From positions 620,001-684,000 of the forward strand of contig JAHEWK010000020.1 of the NCBI GenBank assembly GCA_020740775.1: a stretch of 64,000 bases of DNA, in the 5' to 3' direction. This DNA comes from Ilyonectria destructans. Lineage: Eukaryota; Ascomycota; Sordariomycetes; Hypocreales; Nectriaceae. Positions within the stretch are counted from its first letter, which is position 1. Each line of letters starts with the position of its first letter. The notes beneath the pieces were generated by a model that was not told the DNA's origin, made no database searches, and saw nothing but the letters and a program-made list of their open reading frames with translations. The position numbers were made by a program, and so were the translations under genes. Positions 1 through 8,524 of the stretch are shown in pieces.

Positions 1-400
1 TGTTGGGAGGTTCTTAGTTTAGCTACCTGGCAGGGGCCTTACCCCTTTTTCTTTAGATGCAATCAACAACATCAAGTTGCAGAACAGGGCGACATTGACA
101 TCAGGTATCGCAATAGAGATAATATTCATTAAAAGCGAGGTACTTCTGTTTTGGCGGGCTAACTAGGGACCTAGGTACCTGTTTTCTTTCTTTTTTCGGA
201 AATTAACCCAGAGCGATTGGGCGGGTTTGAGCCCCACTTAGTAGAGCTTGTTGCCCAACAAACAAGAAATAATCCTAGCAGGCTTAAATCAGGGTTCCCC
301 GCTAGCCTCTCAACCAAGCAAAAGCAATGACGTACCTACAACCGTGGTCTAAGGTCATGGGGTGGGTTTTCGTTAAATATAAGCTCTGGCTCCCCTCAAC

Positions 401-444
401 CAAGCCATGTTATTGATTCCGTCAAGCCATGTTATTGATTCCGT
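401..444. repeat. Perfect 22-bp tandem duplication
   Basis: Two adjacent identical copies of a 22-bp unit that begins CAAGCCATG and ends TCCGT. Seen directly in the sequence; probably replication slippage, with no known function. Confidence 0.9.
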
Positions 445-1119
445 CATCTTCTCTACCATGCCTTACTCCCAGTTCACACAACGACCGACAACCCTACGAG
501 CCTATTCTAGCTCCATGTACCAGTACACAATGAGCCAATTAACGGTTCTATCCGGTGCTTTCACTACGGTACTGATGCCAAACGGGATTTCGGCCCCAGA
601 CTCCGTTTCTTCCGCCCAGAGCCCCTAAAATAAAACCCGGTATCAATATCGTATACGCCAGAGTCTGAGGAATGAGGGACCAGGAATGAGCTGATGGAGA
701 GTTTCTTGAACGGAATATGTGGGACCGGGATGAGCCTAGCTGAATTTGGTCATGTAACCGCACCTTGCAAACATTGTCGACTTCAATCATCATGAATACA
801 TGCGAAAAGTGCAAATTAGGCAATTGCTTCACCCTGAGTGGTTAGTATATCAGATAAGCTGGCCAATTAAAGACCATGAGCAATCAAGGTATGTGTCAAT
901 GCCCGGGAAAGGCGTTCGTCTAAGGGTGACGTCATGTGAATGTAACAACAGTCATATCATGTACCCGTCAATCGGATTTTTGGTACTGATCGGCTCCTCT
1001 CATCTGCCGAAGAATCAGCTGCCCCCGGTCACACTGGATTGCCAAGGACACGGCTTACCCGGCAAGGCAATGTCCATGGGAAGTTTAAATGCAAGTAAGG
1101 TACGTCACTACAATAGGAA

Positions 1120-1290
1120 AGTGTTGGATCCGTTACGGTCAATTTGATCAATGCAATAGTGTTTAGATTGATGATGATGATGTTGATGATCGCTTGTCCT
1201 CGTCATCCGGATCGGTCGGAAGAGGGGTTATCATACCCCCCCTTCTGACTAAGGTCCGGATATCAATCTATCAGAGGTTTCGTTATACAG
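1120..1290 (+). repeat. Diverged direct repeat, left copy
   Basis: Shares with 2650-2810, in the same orientation, a start around TGTTGGAT..CCGT, then ACGGTCAATT, a GATCA block, ATAGTGTT, GATGAT and a CATCCGG..ATCAGAGG end. The two copies flank the transposase relic at 1677-2189, so they may be long terminal sequences of one old element. Similarity is patchy and was judged by eye. Confidence 0.45.
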
Positions 1291-1676
1291 GGTCATATTC
1301 CAACAGAAAGTGTAAGCGCAACTGTGGTAATAAAGCGGTTATTCGATAGGTCTGAATGATGTATACCCTCTGACGAAGGAGAGGGGTAACAAATTGAGAA
1401 TTAATTAAAAGCTAGGCTATCCAACTCCTCGCAACTCTTTGGTAGGAGTATCAACATTATTCCATGGCCATTGAAACCACGAGATTCTGCAACAATCACC
1501 CCACATGTCCCCTCGCATAGTTACCCGGGGGTCTGTGATGTACGTACCTTAACAGGCCGACCCCACTCCTGCTGGGGAGGGGGTGACGAACCGTAAAACC
1601 GTCAAAACTGTAAATGCCTGATACAACCTTACATGCTCATAACTCAAATCATTTTAATTCCAACTAATCTGATGTT

Positions 1677-2189
1677 TTGCATACTTCATTTCCTAAAACC
1701 GAAGTTATTATATCTCAACTTTCAGCGAAATCCAGGAACGCTGCGGCGCGGGCTACGCGCGCCTATCTGGCCGGGGCGGGGTTTACGAAGACGACTCGGC
1801 GGAACTCTTCACGCCCCTATAGCATTGAAGACCTTGCGAGGCTGCATAACGCCAACAAACGTCTGACTGCGAAGTATTTATATCTCTTGAAAACAGGGAA
1901 ACCACTCCCTGTAGATAGGAAGCAGCCTGCTAAGGGAGGCCGGCCTGGAGCACTTGTAGCGGCTGAGGAATGTGCCCTCATTGAGTTCATCCGATCAGTC
2001 GAGAACTGTGCATTCCAGGTTATAGAGCCCTGTATCCTCGACTATGCCTGCTTCTTACAAAAACACCAGCTTGAAGTCTCTGCGGCTCCGGTCTCGTCAG
2101 CTTGGGCTCGCCGCTTCAAGCAGCGACTCGAGCAGGGCTACGCGATGTCCGGAAACATGGCAGGGGGCGGATTTAGCGTGATTGATTGA
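1677..2189 (+). pseudogene. CENP-B/pogo-type transposase N-terminal fragment
   Basis: The open frame has no ATG at its beginning (first usable codon TTG) and reads through two helix-turn-helix-like blocks: a psq-type block (YSIEDLARLHNANKRLTAKYLY) is followed by a GRPGAL turn and a CENPB-type block that ends in the SSAWARRFKQRLEQG motif. In complete pogo/Tigger/Fot-type transposases these DNA-binding domains precede a DDE catalytic domain; here the frame stops right after them and no DDE signature follows. It is therefore a 5'-only remnant. It is not closely similar to the intact element at 3526-6388. The family call rests on motif pattern, not on a search. Confidence 0.6.
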
Positions 2190-3299
2190 CGCGTTAAGAG
2201 GCCACTGGCGCGATCTTCCGACGCCACGAGCGCAATTCGTTCACCATCCGACTTGCCTATAGCATGGCAGGTACCCCACAACTACATCCATCATCCCGAC
2301 AACAACCCACGATCAGGTGCTTTATAGAAATCCGACGGTAACCCATTTTGTAGCTTGGAATGAGACATCGATTAGATTTCCATGAGGAGTAAATGTTGTG
2401 TGGGAGACGTTGAAGTATGAGTTATCTCTGTGTAAAATCCAACTTCCGAAGTTAGGGGAGTACTAAGGCCCTCATATAAAGTAGGTGAGATACTTGGTCG
2501 CCTCTAACGCGGTAGGCGAAGCTAAGGATGCAGATTTTCAGCAGAGTCAAAGGAATGCAAATACCAAAATAGTGCCTCTATATTTCTCTCACAGACAACT
2601 TTCTTTTAGTGCCGATTTTGATATGATCAGATGAATATTTTCCAATTTAGAGCTTTCTGTTGGATACCGTACGGTCAATTCGATCACAGGGATAGTGTTC
2701 AATACAGGGTGGATCCCAAATCTGATGATTCTGTTGATCTAGGATGCCTCCGGCCCCCTCTTTTCTTGTGAGGGGTTTTGAGTCATCCGGATATTGTATC
2801 AGAGGATTATGCAGATCCCACTGATGATGCCGCCACACGAGGTCTCAATCCAACACTTTCTTATATTGACAAAAATGGGACTCATAGCAGCAATTGTCGG
2901 GTACATGGCAGATACCCTCTCTCGAGACATCTTTCCGCATGCTCGAGAAGCCGCTGCATCAGTCAGAACTCGCACTGATCTCTCCCCAGTACGTGGGATG
3001 CCACGCATCGCATCGCTGTCGAGTCATATCTTCATCAAATCCCCGATTCAGCACGTGCATCATTCATGAATGGACGCATCCATGCACGCCATATCCCGTC
3101 AATTGTCAAGTTGGATGAGGACAGGGATATCGCCGGACGCCAGACTGAGCATATTAAATACATTTTGGCCCGGCACCTTCATTGTTTGCCCCGCCGCTTG
3201 TTTGCCTGCCTGTTTGTTAGTGTGTGCTTGTTGGTAGCATTTTGTATGCTTGGCAATGAGGGGCGGGAGCTGATCCTCTCCTTGATAGACGAAGCCCGG
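2190..3299. other. Gene-free stretch with right repeat copy
   Basis: Contains the second copy of the diverged direct repeat (about 2650-2810) and several short overlapping frames in conflicting directions. No recognisable gene. Confidence 0.55.
2650..2810 (+). repeat. Diverged direct repeat, right copy
   Basis: Partner of the block at 1120-1290; same order of short matches. With its partner it brackets the CENP-B-type transposase relic. Confidence 0.45.
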
Positions 3300-6200
3300 T
3301 TATGGGACTCTGGATTCTCTAGCCCTAGATGGGTCTCGTATTTCGGCTACAGACGATAGCCTCGAGCTGCTGGCTGTGCGCGGCACATAGCAAATTCTGC
3401 AAACCGGACAAGTGTCGTGCTTTTTCAGGAACCAATTCGTGATGCAGTTTGAATGGAAGATGTGGCCGCATGGCAAGTGACGGACCATGCCCCCTTCCTG
3501 TAACGTCTGCAAACAGATGACGCTACCCGTAGGGTCTTACTAAGTGGCTCCGCCACTTAGTAGGGCCGAAAAATCTGGAACAGTCAGAAAAAGTTGGAAC
3601 ACCCCACCACCGCAAGCTGTCGTAAATATCAACGCTTCACTACGTAAAATCAATCATTTCATCGACACCACGAGGTGTAATCCATACCAAATTTGTTCAT
3701 GATGATTTCTGCCGATACCATCAAGCAAATCCAAGGCCAAAAGGCCGCCCGCGAGATCCTGCGCCAGAGAGCCATCAACGCCCGCCTTCGGGTCAGGAAA
3801 AACCCTCTCTCTCTTCGTACCGCCGCACGCATCTATGAAGTCAGCACAAGTGAAGTCCATAGGCAGCTGAAGAAGCTGGAAAGCAACTCTTTCGATACAT
3901 CCCGGCCTCGAGGCCGCCCGACGTTGTTGACGCCTGCTGAAGGCGATGCCATCGCGGCGTACGTTTGGTGGATGGAACGCGCCGGGTTTCCTGCCTCCAA
4001 GCCGCAAGTTGAGGCGGCTGCAAATAGCTTCCGGCTTCAAAGAGACCCGGAATCGACTCCAGTCTCAAAGGCCTGGTATCCCCAGTTTCGCAAAGACCAC
4101 CCAGAGCTTCGTGGCTCGTTCCTGAAGGCTGTTGAGAAGTCGCGGAAGTCATTCGAATCGACAGATATTGCTGATATGACTACGTTCTTCAAGGATCTTG
4201 AGGAACTCATTAAAACCAAGAGAATTGGCGCCTCAGAGATCTGGAATGAAGATGAAGCCGGCCTTCGAATCGGCTGCCTTCGAGAGACCGTACAGGTCCT
4301 CATTGTGCGCACAACGCGTGCCTCTCGCCCTGAAGTTCTGGATCCAGCTAATCGTGAGTCTTGCACCCTCATCGGCGCAGGAAACGCAGTAGGAGACTCT
4401 ATTCCTCCCTGGCTTATCTTCAAGTCATTTCCCACGGAAAACTTCGCCGCTGTTGAAGCTGATGATAATATGCGGTTCGTACGGACAGACACAGCGTTCA
4501 GCAACGCCGAAGTCACATTTGACTGGCTTCACGAGTTCAACCGGGTTTCCTGGATGAAGTCAGCACAAGCTTCGAGACTCGGGGTCACACTTAATGACTG
4601 GTTTGGTTGTGATGAGTGGAAGTGTGTTGACGGCGTTGCTGAAGTCACAGTCAATGAGCCGCCTAACTACCATCCTGAAGAGGAGAAGATCTGGCGCCTT
4701 CTAGTCATCGATGGCTTCACAGGGCACTCATCCTTCCAGTTTATCGAATATTGCATCCAATTTGACATCCTGATCGTGATGCTGCCACCGCATTCAACCC
4801 ACATCATGCAGCCGATGGATGTTGGTGTCTTTCAGCCGTTAAAGAACGCACACCAAGCAGCTATCCGCAAGTCTCTTCAGGAAGGCAACCTTGCCTTCAA
4901 CCGCATCGATTTCGTCTCTGCCTTCCAAAAGATCTTTGATGCTGGCTTCAGCACACATAACATCATGTCAGGGTTCGAGAAAACCGGTCTCTTCCCGCCA
5001 AATAGCATACCGGTAATCACGAAGTTGGTGTTGGCACAGAGAAAGCAGCGTGAGGCTGTTGACCCTGCCTACGAGTCACTTCTCCCACCAGAAACGCGAT
5101 TCCAAGGAGCCTCAGATACCGTACAGCATCTTGATGCTAAATACAGTCAGTTGCTGAGCTCGCCGTCACGTGCTGCCCTTCGGCAGGTCTGCTCAGTTGT
5201 TCACGAAGCTGCTGTTCTCAACGCCAAAGTTGCTGCCTTCTGTCATAACCGCGCAGAACGCATCGACCGCTTATCACGAGTCCGTCGCCGCGGCAAGTCA
5301 GTCAAGCCCCAAGGCCGCTTTATCACGAGTTCGAGCTTAGCTGAGATCCGGCAGCAACAGGAAGAGACCCTCCGAGTTGAGGCTGAAAAGAGTCATCGCC
5401 GCGAGCTACGAGGCCACCGGGCAACCTTGAAGAAAGAGATGGATAAGCTGAGGGAAGAATGGCGATCTTCTAATAAAGAAGTTGAAGTTGACGGCGTTAT
5501 GAAGAAGGTCCCTGTATTTAAGAAGTGGCTAGAGCTAACTGGCCGGAAGGATCACTTTCTAGACATGGAAAACTCCAGCCAAAAGTATCTCGACCTCCTT
5601 GGGCAACGCAATGACGGCTTCATCATCGATACCAAGCCTGATCCTCGTATTCAAGCAGCTATCCGCAAGCTTCACTATGCAGCCAAACCTCTTTCTGAGG
5701 CCACAGAGCTGACTGCGTTACGCCGTGACTTGGAACGTGATGCTTCCTTCAGCCCCACCAACTTCGGCGACTTCAACGACGAAGACGACACCAACGAGAA
5801 CTTCCTCGAGCCCGAAAATGATATATACGATAGAGGTGAGTCAGGTGATGACGATGATATCGAAATTATCACGGCATCACAAGATTTGCAGCCATGGGAA
5901 CGATCCTCGCCGCCGCTCAGTTGGTCGGAAGAAGTGGATGAGGGGCCAGAAACACCATGCCCAAAACGCCGCACACAACATCGCCAGCCTACGTACAAGC
6001 ATATAATGAAGGACCTAGAGACATTCCGCTACAGCCTCAGGAATCGTGACGGCTCTCACAGACACGATGCCATATAAATTGCGGTGGCAGGGCGGCCTCA
6101 AAGACCTAGCTAAGTTGGTTACATGTCTGCACGCGGGCTGCGATTCCGGCGCAAGGGCACATTTTTCACGGCATTTGATGACATAGTCATTTTCGCGAGA

Positions 6201-6857
6201 CTTTCAGCTCCTAGGATATCTATTTTCTCAGTAATAAAATTGCTTGAACGACTGTCAGAATCAATTGCAGCATCGGCGGCCATTTTTGGCTGTGGTTTTA
6301 GGGGGGTCACACTGTTCCAACTTTTTCTGACTGTTCCAAATTTTTCGGCCCTACTAAGTGGCGGAGCCACTTAGTAAGACCCTACGGGTAGATGTGGAGT
6401 TAGAGCCTAAACAACTGGTGGGCCAAGTCTTTGGAAGCCCCTACCAGAGGTGAAAAGTGCTGGACCGTTCAGCAGAGTTCCCCGCATCTTTCGTTTCGGC
6501 TTTCCATTTCTTGTATGCCTGGGCTGGAATTGCTTGGTCTAAGTTTTCGACTGAGAAGAGACCTCTGACAGCCTCTATATCCTCCGGATGGACGCCCACC
6601 TGTTCGCGCTCTAGTCGCCTTGATAAATACCTGTGGCCTCTGTTATTGTCGAGTGAAAAAAATCCGGGTGAGCCCATTGGCGTGCGAGGAGAAACATACC
6701 AAGTAGAGAAGGTCATTAGGTCTATGACGAACAGAGCGCCGAACAAGATGAGCAGCGCAAGATATTCCAGCTGTGCAGATGAGTATCCCTCGTCCGAAAC
6801 AGTGGTGTCGGTGCTCATGTTGACAGTCCAATTATCGATAGGGTCTCCATGGTTCAT
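3300..6857 (-). CDS. Membrane-anchored RING-H2 finger protein, intron carries a transposon
   Basis: Probable E3 ubiquitin ligase. Exon 1 is 6857-6445 (ATG, 137 codons plus TG) and exon 2 is 3522-3300. Exon 1 encodes one strong membrane segment (YLALLILFGALFVIDL, about residues 31-46) and a charged cytosolic stretch. Splicing TG to C restores the first zinc cysteine, giving C-x2-C, then LPCGHIFH, C and TCPVC, a full RING-H2 set (about residues 138-180). Product about 211 residues. Without the transposon the intron is 57 nt, starts GTAGGG, has a CTAAC branch site 10 nt before TAG. The transposon at 3526-6388 sits on the TA of that TAG, in opposite orientation. Whether the 2.9-kb intron is still spliced is unknown. 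Small fungal membrane RING proteins of this layout are common; substrate unknown. Confidence 0.8.
3526..3601 (+). repeat. Left terminal inverted repeat of the pogo-type element
   Basis: Starts CCCGTAGGGTCTTAC and includes a 10-bp-stem palindrome at 3539-3561. Matches the reverse complement of 6313-6388 with one mismatch. Confidence 0.92.
3699..6077 (+). CDS. DDE transposase of the pogo-type element
   Basis: Cut-and-paste transposase, 792 residues from the first ATG. N-terminal helix-turn-helix (about 38-65, SLRTAARIYEVSTSEVHRQL), then a GRPTLLTPAEGDAIAAYV CENPB-type block and a SKAWYPQFRKDHPEL motif. The DDE_1-type catalytic core shows the three acidic residues in their usual settings: NEDEAG (about D185), VIDGFTGH (about D338) and QPMDVGVFQPLK (about D374), a DDD triad. 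The C-terminal third is charged and coiled-coil-like (EIRQQQEETLRVEAEKSHRREL), ending in an acidic tail. No stop, frameshift or intron is apparent, unlike most transposon genes in this window. The TTG two codons upstream is in frame but ATG is preferred. Confidence 0.92.
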   Translation: MMISADTIKQIQGQKAAREILRQRAINARLRVRKNPLSLRTAARIYEVSTSEVHRQLKKLESNSFDTSRPRGRPTLLTPAEGDAIAAYVWWMERAGFPASKPQVEAAANSFRLQRDPESTPVSKAWYPQFRKDHPELRGSFLKAVEKSRKSFESTDIADMTTFFKDLEELIKTKRIGASEIWNEDEAGLRIGCLRETVQVLIVRTTRASRPEVLDPANRESCTLIGAGNAVGDSIPPWLIFKSFPTENFAAVEADDNMRFVRTDTAFSNAEVTFDWLHEFNRVSWMKSAQASRLGVTLNDWFGCDEWKCVDGVAEVTVNEPPNYHPEEEKIWRLLVIDGFTGHSSFQFIEYCIQFDILIVMLPPHSTHIMQPMDVGVFQPLKNAHQAAIRKSLQEGNLAFNRIDFVSAFQKIFDAGFSTHNIMSGFEKTGLFPPNSIPVITKLVLAQRKQREAVDPAYESLLPPETRFQGASDTVQHLDAKYSQLLSSPSRAALRQVCSVVHEAAVLNAKVAAFCHNRAERIDRLSRVRRRGKSVKPQGRFITSSSLAEIRQQQEETLRVEAEKSHRRELRGHRATLKKEMDKLREEWRSSNKEVEVDGVMKKVPVFKKWLELTGRKDHFLDMENSSQKYLDLLGQRNDGFIIDTKPDPRIQAAIRKLHYAAKPLSEATELTALRRDLERDASFSPTNFGDFNDEDDTNENFLEPENDIYDRGESGDDDDIEIITASQDLQPWERSSPPLSWSEEVDEGPETPCPKRRTQHRQPTYKHIMKDLETFRYSLRNRDGSHRHDAI
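6313..6388 (-). repeat. Right terminal inverted repeat of the pogo-type element
   Basis: Reverse complement of the left end, ending ..CCTACGGG before the TA duplication; single mismatch to the left copy. Confidence 0.92.
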
Positions 6858-7758
6858 TGAATAGGCACTCTTGTCTTGGCATGTCTGTTTTGCAACGTGG
6901 AAAGCGCGATTGAGAATTCCGCAGCACCCGCTTTATGTTCTGTGAGCGTCGGGCAGATGCGGTCGGCAGTGGACTGTCGTAGCGTCGATAGGCCAATGGC
7001 AGCCCTGGAGCTGACATGCCCATGACGCCGAGCAGACGTTTCCATTGTCGACACGAGTGTGCACTCGCCCTTCCCCTCCCCACACGTGGTGGCAAAGTAA
7101 CAACACAACCCTTCCCCTCTCCAAGCGACACGGGGCCACGGTAGGACAGACACACAGGACTACTCAACACTGGTTCACATGATAGATGGGACGCAGCAGG
7201 GATGTCAGCTTTGGCGCAGTCGCTATGCTCCAAGTACTGTGGCTTGTGTATATGGCTGAGCAGGACGGTTACATCGTGTCTGGCTTCTGGCCACGTTTTC
7301 TTCCCAACGATTGGATGATCGTGGAAGCTCATTTCTATCTACGCGACTGCCGAACGCTTTGGTGAAAGTGCATAAGAAGGTCGAAGGATACAGGAGACCG
7401 GTCCCTGCGGGCCCGCCAATGCCTTTCGGAACGTCCCTCGGATCCTCTGATTTACCTATGGCTCTTCTATGACGGCTCGGTATATTGATTGAGGGTATAC
7501 GGCGTTAGGTGGTCCTTTGGGAGGTGAGTAAAGGACGAAGGTTTTCGTTTCGCATCACTGTGGCTTACAGCCTAGAACCTTATCTGACGTGTGACGTAGA
7601 ATTCGATACCATGGGAACTTTAAGAAAGAACTTGACTCATCAATTCTCCTAACAAACTTGAAAGCTTCCGAAATAGAAAATTTGTATTATATTATATCCT
7701 TATCTTTATTTCTTTAACCGCCTGATCTTCCTCAGGTCGTAGTACTGAGCCACTCTCC
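6858..7758. other. Intergenic region between divergent genes
   Basis: Lies between the RING gene (minus) and the 7759 gene (plus), so it should hold both promoters. A 166-codon minus frame (6832-7332) overlaps the RING start and resembles nothing known. The last 80 bp before 7759 are AT- and pyrimidine-rich, as is common in fungal 5' leaders. Confidence 0.5.
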
Positions 7759-8433
7759 ATGGCGCCAATCGATTACTCCAAATGGGACAACATAGACACC
7801 GATTCTGAGCCACAAACCCCCACTCAGCAGGTGCCTCCGGTCGAAGCAAACCCAGCACCTGCGCCAGCCACCCCCCAGTCGGCTGCACCGGCATCGACGG
7901 CAACACACAGCGCGTCGGGGTCCATCCAAGCCGTCATCGTCCGGTGCGACGTTGAGAGACTGAAATTCGCGCCTTGGTCCACCACGACGATCCAGGCAAA
8001 TCATCCCATCTTCTTGCAGCCCGTGCCTCCTGTCCCAGGACTTATCGAGGTCCCGCTGGCCCTCTACCGCGTAGGCACTCAGTCGGCAAACCGGGCCGAC
8101 CTCGACAACCAGATCGCCACGTATCTCAATATCCACGCCGAGTCCGGGTTTGCGCCCCCGGAGTGGCGGTCATATGTCGGCACCGTGGTGGTCGCGCGCA
8201 AGGACATGAAGCCGTTGCTGCCGCACCATCTCGAGGGCGTGTGGATGTACTGTGACCGCATTCTGGACCTCTTCGGAGAGGGAGAAGGCGCGCCGAGAAG
8301 TCTGTACAATAGACAGGCCTTCGAAGAGTGGTGGAAAGAATATTGTGAGGAACAGAAGGAGTTCCGGCCGGGGAATGGAGGCGAGAAGGATCCGGATGAT
8401 TGGCGGGCGGTGAGGTCGCCTTATGAGATGTAG
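7759..8433 (+). CDS. Fungal hypothetical protein with proline/alanine-rich N-terminus
   Basis: Single-exon frame of 224 residues; ATG in a good context (CTCCATGG). Residues 1-55 are low-complexity and rich in P, A, T and S. The remainder is a globular domain with LPLALYRVG-like hydrophobic strands, PPEWRSYVGTVVVARKD, a central HLEGVWMYCDRI and the C-terminal FEEWWKEYCEEQKE..PDDWRAVRSPYEM. This layout resembles a widespread uncharacterised ascomycete family sometimes found beside MYND-finger proteins, but no zinc residues are present here. Function unknown. It lies directly downstream of the Helitron helicase end, in convergent orientation, and shows no damage. Confidence 0.72.
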   Translation: MAPIDYSKWDNIDTDSEPQTPTQQVPPVEANPAPAPATPQSAAPASTATHSASGSIQAVIVRCDVERLKFAPWSTTTIQANHPIFLQPVPPVPGLIEVPLALYRVGTQSANRADLDNQIATYLNIHAESGFAPPEWRSYVGTVVVARKDMKPLLPHHLEGVWMYCDRILDLFGEGEGAPRSLYNRQAFEEWWKEYCEEQKEFRPGNGGEKDPDDWRAVRSPYEM

Positions 8434-8524
8434 GGGTCGTAATTTGCCCTAGGCGTGTGTCCTGAATAACAAAAACGTTGTGTCTCGCCGTCGGGCGATC
8501 TTTTGGATGGTATCTCACGCTGTC

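Larger units (their letters stand above)
1..1650. other. Gene-free stretch
   Basis: Only short, overlapping, unrelated open frames occur here and none resembles a known protein. The stretch holds a perfect 22-bp tandem duplication near 401-444 and one arm of a diverged direct repeat at about 1120-1290. Otherwise nothing was recognised. Confidence 0.6.
3526..6388 (+). mobile_element. Complete pogo/Tc1-superfamily DNA transposon, TA target duplication
   Basis: A 2863-bp element flanked by TA on both sides (3524-3525 and 6389-6390). Its ends are inverted repeats of about 76 bp that start CCCGTAGGGTCTTAC and differ at one position (C versus T). Each end holds a palindrome, ACTAAGTGGC-TCC-GCCACTTAGT. 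One uninterrupted transposase gene fills the middle. Near-identical ends, exact TA duplication and an intact gene point to a recent insertion and possible activity. TA choice and the DDD transposase fit the Tc1/mariner-pogo superfamily. Confidence 0.93.

Noticed and set aside
6832..7332. 166-codon minus-strand frame overlapping the RING gene start
   Set aside because: No family resemblance and it covers the expected promoter and leader of the RING gene.
8494..8507. Small hairpin as the Helitron 3' end
   Set aside because: Only a 5-bp stem and no CTRR terminus at the right distance.
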